A DNA stretch of 37,377 nucleotides from JBAJNN01 sp036881905 (GTDB lineage Bacteria > Pseudomonadota > Alphaproteobacteria > Rhizobiales > Im1). The stretch covers positions 1 to 37,377 of the forward strand of contig JBAJNN010000017.1 of the NCBI GenBank assembly GCA_036881905.1, read 5' to 3'. A program made the position numbers and the translations under genes. Numbering within the stretch: the stretch's first letter is position 1; every line of letters begins with the position of its first letter. The notes below the pieces were generated by a model. It was not told the origin of the DNA and searched no databases. It saw only the letters and a list, made by a program, of their open reading frames with translations. Below, in pieces: positions 17,917 to 26,055 of the stretch.

Positions 17917-19077
17917 ATGAACATCATCACCACGACCGGTGCACTCAAGACCGCTTGCGCCGGATTTGCGCGTGAGTCCTTTATAACGGTCGACACCGAA
18001 TTCATGCGCGAGACGACATTCTGGTCCGAACTGTGTCTGATTCAGATCGCCGGCGAAAATCGCACGGCAATCATCGATCCCCTGGCCGAGGGCATCGACT
18101 TAGGGCCTTTCTTCAAGCTGATGGCCGATAAAAGCGTCATCAAGGTTTTTCATTCCGCCTATCAGGATGTTGAAATCATCCATCACCTTAGCGGCGTTAT
18201 CCCCGCTCCGCTGTTCGACACTCAGCTTGGCGCCATGGTGTGCGGCTTCAACGAGCAGGTCGGTTATGAGACGATCGTGCGCGAGCTGACCGGCGAACGG
18301 ATCGATAAGACATCGCGTTTTTCCGATTGGAAACGACGGCCATTGAGCGATCGACAACTTAAATACGCCCTTTGTGACGTCACCCATCTCCGCGGAGTCT
18401 ACGAAAAGCTCAAAGCCCTGCTCGACGCTTCGGGACGCGAGGCTTGGCTTAGCGAGGAGATGACAAAACTCACCGCTCCCGACACCTACCGCAATGAGCC
18501 GTCGCAAGCCTGGCGGCGTATCAAGTTCAATGGCCGCGACAAGCGTGCTTTCGCCGTATTGATCGCTCTAGCGGCCTGGCGCGAGAACGAGGCGCGGAAG
18601 CGAAATGTCCCGCGCCGGCGTATTCTCAAGGACGAGGCATTGTGCGAAATTGCCACCCATGCGCCGGCTGACGCAGGCGCGCTTAGCCGGCTGCGTGGCC
18701 TGCCGCGTGGTTTCGCCAATGGTAAATACGCCAGACCCGTGCTTGAGGCCGTCGCTGAAGGGTTGCGAAAGACTCTTGAAAATCTGCCCGAAACAACGGC
18801 CAGACGCAACCCCTCGCGTCAAAATGGCGGCGCTATTGCCGATGTTTTGAAACTCGCGCTCAAAATCGTGTGCCGCCGTGAAGGCGTCGCCGCCAAGGTG
18901 ATTGCCTCAAGCAGCGATGTTGAGAGTCTGGCCGTGGACGATCATGCCGATATTCCGGCTCTCAAAGGGTGGCGCTATGACATTTTCGGTCAAATGGCCT
19001 TGGAGCTGAAAAAGGGCAGGCTTGCGATCGGGCTCGATGGCAAAATCCCTTGTATTGTGGCTCGAACCAAGTCGTAA
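17917..19077 (+). CDS. rnd: Ribonuclease D
   Basis: RNase D is a 3'-5' exoribonuclease that trims tRNA and other stable RNA precursors. The 386-residue protein has the three DEDDy exonuclease motifs: D26-T-E28 in TVDTEFMRE, D84 in HSAYQDVEII, and the Y-x3-D motif in KYALCDVTHLRG near residue 150. An HRDC-type helical domain follows (about 210-290, RRRILKDEALCEIATHAP). It is separated from trcR, which reads the opposite way, by a ~270-base intergenic region. Length and motif order match the family. Confidence 0.93.
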   Translation: MNIITTTGALKTACAGFARESFITVDTEFMRETTFWSELCLIQIAGENRTAIIDPLAEGIDLGPFFKLMADKSVIKVFHSAYQDVEIIHHLSGVIPAPLFDTQLGAMVCGFNEQVGYETIVRELTGERIDKTSRFSDWKRRPLSDRQLKYALCDVTHLRGVYEKLKALLDASGREAWLSEEMTKLTAPDTYRNEPSQAWRRIKFNGRDKRAFAVLIALAAWRENEARKRNVPRRRILKDEALCEIATHAPADAGALSRLRGLPRGFANGKYARPVLEAVAEGLRKTLENLPETTARRNPSRQNGGAIADVLKLALKIVCRREGVAAKVIASSSDVESLAVDDHADIPALKGWRYDIFGQMALELKKGRLAIGLDGKIPCIVARTKS

Positions 19078-19171
19078 TATCTCTGGTCGAGACGACCATT
19101 ACGTCGGTTTCGGTGGATCGGGTTGCCTTGGGCAATCATGGGTATTGCCGATTCGGCAGGGTGCGTTTGTT

Positions 19172-20362
19172 ATGGACTTCACCAATCAATTCATCTTTTT
19201 CATCGCTCTGCTGTTGGTCTCGGGCATCCTGGCCGGGCTTGTATCCAACCGTACCGGCGCACCATTGATTTTAGTATTTTTAGGCGTGGGCATACTCTTC
19301 GGTCAGGATGGACCAGGCGGTGTCGTGTTCAACGATATGGAACTGAGCTACACCGCCTGTTCAATCGCGCTTTCCATCATTCTTTTCGATGGCGGTATCC
19401 ATACGCCGCTTCGATCGTTCCGCTCCGCCGCGCGTCCCGCCGTCCTGCTGGCAACCATGGGCGTTGCCATTACGGCGGCCATCACCGGTGTGGGCCTGTG
19501 GTCCGTATTTGCCGATGATCCGCTAAGAGCCTTGCTGCTCGGTTCTATCGTCGCCTCAACCGACGCCGCCACGGTCTTCTTGTTGCTGCGCCAGCGTAAC
19601 GTAGCCTTGGACCCTTCATTGGCGAATAGCTTGGAAGTGGAATCGGGCGTCAATGACCCCATGGCGATCTTCCTCACCCTCACATTTGTTGGCTTGCTCA
19701 CAAAAGGCGGCGCGGAAATGAATGGCTCATTCATTGCCGTTCAGTTTTTACGGCAAATGGGGATCGGCACCGTCTTCGGTTTCGCCGGCGGCAGGCTTTT
19801 GAGATGGATATTCGACCGTATCGAACTGAATTCCGGTCTTTGTTCCATCCTTGCGCTGGCAAGCGGTTTGCTCATATTCGGAGCCACCAACATGCTTGGC
19901 GGAAGTGGTTTCCTTGCCGCTTATATCGCCGGGCTGCTTCTTGGTCATCACCAGTACAAAGCCAAGAAACTCGTTCAGCAATTCATGGACGGCATGGCAT
20001 GGCTGGCACAGCTGGCGATGTTGCTGATGCTCGGACTTCTGGTCACGCCATCTGAATTAAGCGGCGACATTCCAAGAGCAGTCGCGGTTGCCTTTATCCT
20101 TATTTTCGTGGCTCGTCCGGTCGCTGTGTTTATCAGTCTCGCCTTCGAGGCATTCAGCTTAAAAGAAAAGCTCTTCATTTCATGGGTCGGATTGCGAGGC
20201 GGTATCCCAATTTATCTGGCGATCATTCCGGCCATGCTTGGTCTTGAGGGAAACTACTTCAATATCGCATTTATTGTTGTGTTGTGCTCACTTTTTATTC
20301 AAGGTTGGACCATACGACCTATTGCTAAATTTCTTGGCGTCAAGAGAGACAACGACTCATAG
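19172..20362 (+). CDS. CPA1/NhaP2-type potassium or sodium/proton antiporter
   Basis: An inner-membrane cation/proton exchanger of 396 residues with about 12 hydrophobic segments. The family core is visible: LILVFLGVGILFGQDGPGG near the N-terminus, IILFDGGIHTP in the next helix, then the ion-binding helices SIVASTDAATVFLLLRQRNV and SLEVESGVNDPMAIFLTL, in which the Asp-Ala and Asn-Asp pairs are the usual key residues. It resembles the transport half of CvrA/NhaP2 but lacks the cytoplasmic TrkA-C regulatory domain. I chose the ATG at 19172; the frame is open back into rnd but no start there has a ribosome-binding site. Cation preference cannot be read from the sequence. Confidence 0.88.
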   Translation: MDFTNQFIFFIALLLVSGILAGLVSNRTGAPLILVFLGVGILFGQDGPGGVVFNDMELSYTACSIALSIILFDGGIHTPLRSFRSAARPAVLLATMGVAITAAITGVGLWSVFADDPLRALLLGSIVASTDAATVFLLLRQRNVALDPSLANSLEVESGVNDPMAIFLTLTFVGLLTKGGAEMNGSFIAVQFLRQMGIGTVFGFAGGRLLRWIFDRIELNSGLCSILALASGLLIFGATNMLGGSGFLAAYIAGLLLGHHQYKAKKLVQQFMDGMAWLAQLAMLLMLGLLVTPSELSGDIPRAVAVAFILIFVARPVAVFISLAFEAFSLKEKLFISWVGLRGGIPIYLAIIPAMLGLEGNYFNIAFIVVLCSLFIQGWTIRPIAKFLGVKRDNDS

Positions 20363-20601
20363 GTCACACAGGCATCTCGCTCAGCGGAATGCCACCTCGG
20401 TTTCCGTATTGAAATTATCCATGGAGATAACCGGTATCAGCCCGATCATCGCCATCGTAGCGATCATTGAGATGCCGGAATCGCCAATTTTCTTGCACAA
20501 GACTGCGGAGCGACTGAGCTGTAACCGGCATATCGTTCCTGTCGTCCGTGCGGATTTAGGAACACCAGATTTTCAACCCGGCGCTGGTGGTATCTCATGC
20601 C
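20363..20601. other. Intergenic region before the siderophore importer
   Basis: Between the antiporter and the start of the iron operon I see no supported gene. A short frame at about 20420-20606 has no recognisable family and no clear start. The right end is strongly A/T-rich and passes into the palindromes at 20602 and 20634. Confidence 0.4.
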
Positions 20602-20619
20602 TATAAAGTTGACTTTATA
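20602..20619. promoter_or_regulatory. Perfect palindrome upstream of the siderophore importer
   Basis: TATAAAGTTGACTTTATA is a perfect inverted repeat with 8-base arms and a 2-base centre, 64-81 bases before the binding-protein start. It overlaps TTGAC (20609-20613), which could be a -35 element, and sequence resembling a -10 (TATATATGAT) lies 17-20 bases downstream. A dimeric regulator bound here would block the promoter. The palindrome does not match the classic Fur consensus, so the regulator is unknown. Confidence 0.6.
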
Positions 20620-20633
20620 AATCTTATTTTATA

Positions 20634-20665
20634 TATGATTCGTAAATATAAGCCTTTGAATCATA
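20634..20665. promoter_or_regulatory. Second inverted repeat before the siderophore importer
   Basis: TATGATTC (20634-20641) and GAATCATA (20658-20665) form an 8-base inverted repeat around a 16-base A/T-rich loop. It ends five bases before the ribosome-binding site AGGAG (20669-20673). It could be a second operator half-site pair or an mRNA hairpin near the ribosome-binding site. A related 'TATATGATTCATTCATA' stretch lies after the ATPase gene near 24649. Confidence 0.5.
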
Positions 20666-20682
20666 AATAAGGAGATCCGACC

Positions 20683-21633
20683 ATGAGCAAGCCTAGACGA
20701 TTCGCCAGCCGCATTTTGAGCGCGTCGCTTGCGGCAAGCGCGCTGGCGCTTGCGCCTGAGGCGAATGCCGCATCCGTCACCATTAAACACGCCCAGGGCG
20801 AAACGGCGGTTCCGATCAATCCACAAAAGATTGCAGTTTTCGATCTTTCCACCCTCGATAATCTGGATCATTTGGGGATTAAAGTCACCGGTGTGCCGCA
20901 TGAGAGTGTCAATCTACCTCGCAACCTGAAGAAGTATGAGGGGGACGATTTTATCAAGATTGGATCGCTTCATGAGCCCGATTATGAAGTCATCAACGCG
21001 GTCGCGCCGGATCTCATTATTGTCGGCGCTCTTACGGCATCCAAATATGACGCGCTGGCGAAAATCGCGCCGACCATCGACCTGACGGCATGGGGGCATA
21101 ATTTGATTGCCCAGGTTGAAGCCAACGTCAAGACACTTGGCCGGATTTTCAGCAGGCAGGCGCAGGCCAGGGCGGAAATCGAGAGACTCGATGCCGCCAT
21201 CGCGGCGCTGAAGGCCAAGACGAGGGGCAAGGGCAAGGGTCTTGTCATCATGACCTCCGGGGCCAAGATATCCGGCTATGGGCCGGGGTCGGTTTTTGGG
21301 TTCGTGCATGAGGATTTTGGCGTTACCCCGGCGTCGCTTGATATAAACCCGGCAGCTCATGGCCAGCCGATCGGCTCCGAATTCATTCTTGAAACCAACC
21401 CTGACTGGCTGTTCGTTATCGACCGCGACACTGCTATCGGCCCTTCTATCGATCGCGAGGGCGATTCCGCAAGGCAAGTTCTCGACAATGATCTCATTCG
21501 CCTAACCACAGCCTGGAAAGAGGGGCAGGTTATCTATCTGAATTCAACGGACTGGTGCCTCGCCTGGGCTGGTCTGACTTCGTTGCACCGCGCGATCAAT
21601 CAGATTTCGCAGGCCTTCGACAGGGCTGAATAA
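20683..21633 (+). CDS. Siderophore ABC transporter substrate-binding protein
   Basis: This 316-residue periplasmic protein would bind a ferric siderophore and deliver it to the permeases encoded downstream. It has a cleavable signal (RRFASRILSASLAASALAL..EANA) and no lipobox. The mature part is a TroA/FhuD-fold binding protein of the CeuE/FatB/YclQ group: AVFDLSTLDNLDHLGIKV, then YEVINAVAPDLIIVG (about 100-120), a long linker helix with RAEIERLDAAIAALKAK, and a C-terminal lobe ending AGLTSLHRAINQIS. It has a strong ribosome-binding site (GGAG, 20671-20674) and two palindromes before it. No siderophore-synthesis gene or TonB receptor is in the window, so the ligand is unknown. Confidence 0.92.
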   Translation: MSKPRRFASRILSASLAASALALAPEANAASVTIKHAQGETAVPINPQKIAVFDLSTLDNLDHLGIKVTGVPHESVNLPRNLKKYEGDDFIKIGSLHEPDYEVINAVAPDLIIVGALTASKYDALAKIAPTIDLTAWGHNLIAQVEANVKTLGRIFSRQAQARAEIERLDAAIAALKAKTRGKGKGLVIMTSGAKISGYGPGSVFGFVHEDFGVTPASLDINPAAHGQPIGSEFILETNPDWLFVIDRDTAIGPSIDREGDSARQVLDNDLIRLTTAWKEGQVIYLNSTDWCLAWAGLTSLHRAINQISQAFDRAE

Positions 21634-21650
21634 AAGCGCTCGCTCATCTA

Positions 21651-21688
21651 GAGCGTCATTGCGTTCAAATTGAATCGCAATGACGCTC
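21651..21688. repeat. 'TCTAGAG' palindromic element 1 (hairpin)
   Basis: GAGCGTCATTGCG (21651-21663) and CGCAATGACGCTC (21676-21688) form a perfect 13-bp stem; the loop itself contains a weaker pairing (TCAA/TTGA). The motif TCTAGAGC begins at 21648. It lies just after the binding-protein stop. There is no T-run, so it is not a standard terminator, but it could reduce read-through or protect the upstream mRNA. Confidence 0.85.
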
Positions 21689-21756
21689 CAACGCTCGATC
21701 TCGATCGTCCTCGCTCCGCTCAAGGTCCTGCTCTAGGGTCAGGAAAGGCAACCCCC

Positions 21757-22722
21757 ATGAAAGCATTGTCGGGCGCCATTGCCGTCGTCGCCGTATTGGC
21801 CATCATAAGCCTGTTCATCGGCGTCAGCGACGTGTCCGTGCACAGCTTGTTCGGTTCCGGGCGCAGCGCCCGCGCAGTTGAAGTGATGCTTGTCAGCCGC
21901 ATTCCGCGCACGCTCGCTCTTATTCTCGCCGGCATGTCGATGGCGGTGGCCGGCATGATCATGCAAATACTGACCCGCAACCGTTTCGTGGAGCCATCGA
22001 CGGCGGGCACCGTGGAATCCGCCGGCTTCGGCATCCTCCTCGTCACGCTTTTTGCGCCGCACATGCCGGTCTTCGGCAAAATGCTCGCGGCGTCGGTCAC
22101 CGGCCTTGCCGGCACGGCGCTGTTCCTGGGCATCTTGCGCAACATTCCGCTGCGTTCGGTTCTGGTCGTGCCGCTTGTCGGCATCATGCTCGGAAACGTC
22201 ATAAATGCCGCAACGATCTTCATCGCCTATCGTTTCGATCTCCTGCAATCGCTCAACGCCTGGATGACCGGCGACTTCTCAGGGGTTTTGCGCGGGCGTT
22301 ACGAACTGATTTGGCTTTCACTCCCCCTGACGGCGGCCGCCTGTATCGCCGCCGACCGGTTCACGATCGCCGGGCTGGGCAAGGATTTCACCGCCAATCT
22401 CGGCCTCAATTACCGTCATGCGGTCATGCTCGGGCTGGTCATCGTGTCGATGGTCAGCGCTTCGGTTGTGGTGACGGTGGGGGCGATTCCGTTTCTGGGG
22501 CTTGTCGTCCCCAATGTGGTGAGCCTGTTCATCGGCGACAATATGCGGCGCGCCGTGCCATGGGTCGCGGTTTCAGGGGCCGGGCTGGTTCTGGCCTGCG
22601 ACAGCGCCGGACGTCTGATCCGCTTTCCCTATGAAATCCCGGTCGGCACGATGATGGGCATCGTGGGCGGTGCCCTGTTCCTCTATATTCTGCTGCGGCG
22701 AGGCTCCCGAAGCCTTGTCTAG
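21757..22722 (+). CDS. Siderophore ABC transporter permease 1
   Basis: This is one half of the inner-membrane channel of the siderophore importer (FecCD/BtuC family). The 321-residue protein has about nine hydrophobic helices and the family markers VSRIPRTLALILAGMSMAVAG near the N-terminus and the coupling region GAIPFLGLVVPNVVSLFIG. It groups with the CeuB/FatD/YclN type by gene order. I chose the ATG at 21757, with AGGAAAGG eight bases upstream; the frame is open to 21670 but that part derives from the palindromic element. Its stop codon TAG lies inside the next 'TCTAGAGC' motif. Confidence 0.93.
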   Translation: MKALSGAIAVVAVLAIISLFIGVSDVSVHSLFGSGRSARAVEVMLVSRIPRTLALILAGMSMAVAGMIMQILTRNRFVEPSTAGTVESAGFGILLVTLFAPHMPVFGKMLAASVTGLAGTALFLGILRNIPLRSVLVVPLVGIMLGNVINAATIFIAYRFDLLQSLNAWMTGDFSGVLRGRYELIWLSLPLTAAACIAADRFTIAGLGKDFTANLGLNYRHAVMLGLVIVSMVSASVVVTVGAIPFLGLVVPNVVSLFIGDNMRRAVPWVAVSGAGLVLACDSAGRLIRFPYEIPVGTMMGIVGGALFLYILLRRGSRSLV

Positions 22723-22766
22723 AGCATAATCCGATCCGGAGGAGCGAGGACGATCAAGATTATGCT
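22723..22766. repeat. 'TCTAGAG' palindromic element 2 (hairpin)
   Basis: AGCATAATC (22723-22731) and GATTATGCT (22758-22766) form a 9-bp perfect stem. The loop holds a GGAGGAGCGAGG stretch that resembles a ribosome-binding site, and the ATG of the next gene (22762) lies in the 3' arm. The element begins with TCTAGAGC at 22719, whose TAG is the stop codon of permease 1. Confidence 0.8.
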
Positions 22767-23769
22767 TATAAGACCAAATCTAGAGCATTTCCCATTATTC
22801 CATTGCGAAGGAAAATACTCTAGACAGTCTGTCATCGTCATTGCCTTCGCCGGCGTTCTCAGCGTCCTTGCCGCCCTTGCCTTCATGACGCTCGGCGCGA
22901 AGGGAAGCTGGGCCTTCATCCTCGCATTTCGGGGAACGAAACTGGCGTCCATGGCGCTGGTCGCCTATTGCATCGCTGTTTCGACGGTGCTGTTCCAGAC
23001 CATCGGCAACAACCGCATCCTCACGCCCTCCATCATGGGCTTTAATGCGCTTTATATTCTCGTCGAGACCATGGCGGTCTTTTTCTTCGGCGTGTCAGGT
23101 CTCGGCTGGCTTGGGCCGAACGCGCGTTTTCTTTTTCAAACCGCGATCATGATCGCTTTTGCCGTGCCGCTCTATTGCTGGCTGTTTCAGGGCGGGGCGC
23201 GCGGCTTGCATCTGGTCATGCTGGTCGGCATCGTCTTCGGCGTTTGCTTTCGCAGCCTGTCGAATCTGATGCAGCGCATGTTGGACCCCGACCTGTTCGC
23301 TGTCCTGCAAGACCGGTTCTTTGCCAGTTTCAACACCGTCAACGCCGAAATTCTCGTCCTTTCGACGATCGTCGCGGTTGCGGTGACTCTTTATGGCCTG
23401 CGCTACATGCGGGTTTTCGATGTGCTGGCGCTCGGGCGCGAGCTTGCCGTCAATCTGGGCGTGAACCACCGCCACGTCACGCGCGAAATTCTGTTGATGA
23501 TCACGATTTTCGTTTCGGTTGCCACCGCGCTCGTTGGTCCGGTCACGTTCTTCGGCCTGCTGGTGGCCAATCTTGCCTATATGATCGCCGGTTCAGCCAA
23601 ACATTATGTAGTGTTGCCGGTCGCGGTTCTGCTTGCCATCTTCTCGATCGTTGGCGGCCAGACGGTGTTGGAGCGTGTTTTCGCCTTCGACACCGCGCTT
23701 GAAGTCATCGTCGAATTCCTGGGCGGCCTCGTCTTTATCGTCTTTCTGATCAGAGGAAACGTGCGTTGA
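22762..23769 (+). CDS. Siderophore ABC transporter permease 2
   Basis: This is the second half of the channel (FecCD family, CeuC/FatC/YclO type), 335 residues with about nine hydrophobic helices. Family markers include YCIAVSTVLFQTIGNNRILT (about 72-91) and the coupling region TFFGLLVANLAYMIAG near residue 260. The first ~20 residues (MLIRPNLEHFPLFHCEGKYS) are encoded by two palindromic elements and are not family-like. No later start codon exists before the first membrane helix, so this start is probably used, which would place the start codon in a hairpin arm. The stop (23767-23769) overlaps the TTG start of the ATPase gene. The real N-terminus may have been altered when the elements arrived. 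Confidence 0.9.
   Translation: MLIRPNLEHFPLFHCEGKYSRQSVIVIAFAGVLSVLAALAFMTLGAKGSWAFILAFRGTKLASMALVAYCIAVSTVLFQTIGNNRILTPSIMGFNALYILVETMAVFFFGVSGLGWLGPNARFLFQTAIMIAFAVPLYCWLFQGGARGLHLVMLVGIVFGVCFRSLSNLMQRMLDPDLFAVLQDRFFASFNTVNAEILVLSTIVAVAVTLYGLRYMRVFDVLALGRELAVNLGVNHRHVTREILLMITIFVSVATALVGPVTFFGLLVANLAYMIAGSAKHYVVLPVAVLLAIFSIVGGQTVLERVFAFDTALEVIVEFLGGLVFIVFLIRGNVR
22779..22824. repeat. 'TCTAGAG' palindromic element 3 (hairpin)
   Basis: TCTAGAG (22779-22785) and CTCTAGA (22818-22824) form a perfect outer stem; after one C/A mismatch, ATTTCC and GGAAAAT continue the pairing with a bulge. It lies wholly within the coding region assigned to permease 2. It starts with the same TCTAGAGCA motif as elements 1 and 2 and as the motif at 3211. 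Confidence 0.8.
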
Positions 23770-24524
23770 TTGAAATCACCGGTGTTGGAAAATCCCATGG
23801 CGCAACGCTCGTCATCGACAATGTGACGCTCAGGATTCCGGGGCGCGCCATGACCTCGATCATCGGGCCGAATGGCGCCGGCAAATCGACGCTGCTTTCC
23901 ATGATCAGTCGTCTTTCGACGATGGACAAGGGCCGCATAACCGTCGGCGGTCTCGATGTCACAACGACGCCCGGCGACATGCTGGCCAAGCGCCTGTCCA
24001 TTCTGCGCCAGGATAATGCGGTCGGCTCGCGTCTGACCGTTCGCGATCTCGTCGCTTTCGGGCGCTACCCCTATTCCAAAGGCCGTCCGAGCTGTGAGGA
24101 TCGCCAACATGTCGAACGGGCCATCGCCTGTCTTGACCTTGAGGCTTTTGGCGAGCGGTTTCTGGACCAGCTGTCCGGCGGACAGCGCCAACGGGCCTTC
24201 CTGGCCATGATATTGTGTCAGGATACCGATTACATGCTGCTCGACGAGCCTTTGAACAATCTCGACATGAAGCATTCGGCATCGATCATGACGCTGCTGC
24301 GGCGCGCGGTGGACGAGCTTGGAAAAACCGTCGTTTTAGTGTTGCACGACATCAATTTCGCGTCCTGCCATTGCGATTACATGGTCGCAATGCGGCGCGG
24401 CAAGGTCCTGTATCAGGGAACGCCGGATCGGATCATGCGCCGGGACGTCTTGCGCGATATTTACGAAACGGATATTGCCGTCGAAACGATCGGCGGCAAA
24501 CCTATCGCCGTCTACTCTCTCTAA
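23766..24524 (+). CDS. Siderophore ABC transporter ATP-binding protein
   Basis: This cytoplasmic ATPase powers the siderophore importer. The 252-residue protein has Walker A GPNGAGKST (about 34-42), a Q-loop in ILRQDNAVGS, the ABC signature LSGGQRQRAF, Walker B DYMLLDEPLNNLD and the H-loop histidine in VLVLHDINF. It belongs to the FepC/CeuD/YclP group. The start is TTG, overlapping the permease stop by four bases with GAGGAAA upstream. The protein is short for the family and ends shortly after the H-loop region with a typical ETDIAVETIGGKPIAVYSL tail. All catalytic motifs are intact. Confidence 0.94.
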   Translation: MIEITGVGKSHGATLVIDNVTLRIPGRAMTSIIGPNGAGKSTLLSMISRLSTMDKGRITVGGLDVTTTPGDMLAKRLSILRQDNAVGSRLTVRDLVAFGRYPYSKGRPSCEDRQHVERAIACLDLEAFGERFLDQLSGGQRQRAFLAMILCQDTDYMLLDEPLNNLDMKHSASIMTLLRRAVDELGKTVVLVLHDINFASCHCDYMVAMRRGKVLYQGTPDRIMRRDVLRDIYETDIAVETIGGKPIAVYSL

Positions 24525-24723
24525 GGCATGGAAAACCAAATTTTGTGGTAACCAGTTGCAACGGATGGAGACAAAATTCCCTCAAGAAGGCGAATAAATT
24601 TTACGATGCTGCCGGCGGCGCCGTTTATACTATAAAAATCAATAAGTTATATGATTCATTCATAATTTATTCATTTTGTTTCAATAAATCCGACAGTCAG
24701 AGTGGACGTCTTGCCTCCGCCGC

Positions 24724-25155
24724 TCACAGCTTTCCGCTCGACAGTGTTTGGCGCAGTTCAACGATATATTCACCGACACGGACAAAGCGATCGTCCTTGT
24801 CTTTAGTTTCGCCAACAATGCGATTGTAGACGACGGCGGCAAGTTCAACGGCCCGACGCGGAGTTATTTCCGCCCCACATTCTTCATGGGTCCTCACAAT
24901 CCGCTCGGTGAGGAGACCGATCAACTCCGGATCGATTGGCGACGCGCAGGTGCCGTTCTCGGTCGCGCTAATGCGAAAAAAGATTCCCAGGACATTAGCG
25001 ACCACCGCCGCTCGCTCAATCGAGGGAACATGGCCTTCCAGAACGCCTTGGGCATCGCGAGGCGGATTGGTCCGTAAAGTAGCCGCACGCGCCGATGTTT
25101 TCTCGCGAGCCAACCGCTTCTTGATGGCCTGAAAAAGCTTATGTTGAGTTTTCAT
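24724..25155 (-). CDS. Hypothetical protein with possible XRE-like helix-turn-helix
   Basis: I do not recognise this 143-residue protein firmly. Its N-terminal third (KRLAREKTSARAATLRTNPP, then VLEGHVPSIERAAVVANVLG, ending in FF) resembles the short HTH segment of phage-repressor-like (S24-associated) proteins. The C-terminal part (DPELIGLLTERIVRTHEECG, then a 'RRAVELAAVVYNRIV' helix) does not match a peptidase domain I can see. I chose the ATG complementary to 25153-25155; the frame is open upstream to 25215 but there is no ribosome-binding site for either start. It follows the siderophore operon on the opposite strand. Coding character is moderate. Confidence 0.5.
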   Translation of the reverse strand: MKTQHKLFQAIKKRLAREKTSARAATLRTNPPRDAQGVLEGHVPSIERAAVVANVLGIFFRISATENGTCASPIDPELIGLLTERIVRTHEECGAEITPRRAVELAAVVYNRIVGETKDKDDRFVRVGEYIVELRQTLSSGKL

Positions 25156-25587
25156 ACGTGCTATATATCGCATGAAATGGACCGAGTCCATCCACCTATT
25201 GCCGCGGCGCGCCATATTACGGTGGATTTTGGCCGGTCCGGGGCTTTTAAGGCTTTACATTTCAAACAATTCGCATTCGGCCGCTCGCCGTCCGACCGGC
25301 CGGGCCACAACCTTTCCCTTAGCGAATCACCATTTAGGGAACTCATCGGCGGCACTTATGAGCTCCGAGCGTCATCCAGCCCAGATTGACGCAAAGGGTG
25401 AGGACAAGGAACTCCACAAGGAACAAAGAAGAGAGCATTGGTCTGACCGTGGCGATGAGATCGACCGACCACTACGAGGCGCGGGTAGCCAGTTTACCAT
25501 CGTGCTTGAGCAAAGCCTCTCTTCCTTGAATATCGGCACCGACATGCACGGCCTCCAGCTTGACCCCTTCGTGCCTGATTCGCGCTT
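25156..25587. other. No supported gene; accessory debris
   Basis: This 432-base stretch lies between the HTH-like gene and the toxin remnant. Frames are open in several directions but none shows a family I recognise or a good ribosome-binding site. It probably replaced the N-terminal part of the toxin gene at 25588. Confidence 0.4.
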
Positions 25588-25702
25588 ACCCCTGCGCGGC
25601 AACGCGATTGTCGTGCTGCTTTACGGCGGCGACAAATCGACTCAGTCAGCGGATATTGCCAAAGCGAAGAAACTTAGAAGGGACCTCGAATGCTCCACAT
25701 GA
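25588..25702 (+). pseudogene. C-terminal remnant of a RelE/HigB-type toxin
   Basis: The translation from about 25588 (GNAIVVLLYGGDKSTQSADI, then AKAKKLRRDL) matches the C-terminal strand and helix of phage-derived Gp49/HigB-like RelE-superfamily toxins, which cleave mRNA on the ribosome. The upstream in-frame sequence does not look like the rest of the toxin, so about two thirds appear to be missing. Its stop (TGA 25700-25702) overlaps the ATG of the downstream antitoxin gene, the usual toxin-antitoxin arrangement. It should not be active as a toxin. Confidence 0.6.
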
Positions 25703-26055
25703 ACAAAGTTCAAAAGCTGAAGAAGTGGGACATTCAGGATCATCTCAATACCCCTGAAGAAGTTGCGCTCTACCTGGAGGCCGTTTTCGAGGACGGCGAT
25801 CCCAAACTGATTGCCGCCGCTCTCGGCGACGTCGCCCGTGCCAGGGGCATGACGGGCATCACCCGCGAAGCCCTTTACAAGACTTTAAGCGAAAGGGGCG
25901 ATCTCAAACTCGCAACCCTGCTCGGTGTCTTCAAGGCTCTCGGCCTACGTCTGTCCCCGCGGCGTCGCGGCGAAATGAAACGTAATATCGTGGGGCGGTT
26001 CGATCCGGCCGCTCAAGGCGTGGGGCCTAAGGGTTGTTTCCGGCAATCTGGCTGA
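25699..26055 (+). CDS. HigA-like addiction-module antidote protein with shortened HTH
   Basis: This 118-residue protein resembles the 'addiction module antidote' family that neutralises HigB/RelE-type toxins and represses its own operon. The N-terminal dimerisation part is normal (WDIQDHLNTPEEVALYLEAV then GDPKLIAAALGDVARARGMT), and the ALYKTLSERGDLKLATLL helix follows. Family members have about six extra residues between ARGMT and GxxREALYK, the part that forms the first HTH helix and turn, so an in-frame 18-base loss is likely. The C-terminal ~35 residues (from RRRGEMKRN onward) look like read-through beyond the usual end. I chose the ATG at 25699, overlapping the toxin stop; an ATG at 25690 is also possible. 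Confidence 0.65.
   Translation: MNKVQKLKKWDIQDHLNTPEEVALYLEAVFEDGDPKLIAAALGDVARARGMTGITREALYKTLSERGDLKLATLLGVFKALGLRLSPRRRGEMKRNIVGRFDPAAQGVGPKGCFRQSG

Noticed and set aside
20238..20606. 122-codon plus-strand frame overlapping the antiporter end
   Set aside because: Mostly a shadow of the antiporter gene; the remainder has no family or good start.
25161..25702. Longer frames on either strand across 25161-25702
   Set aside because: Only the last ~35 codons of the plus-strand frame resemble a toxin; the rest has no family character on either strand.
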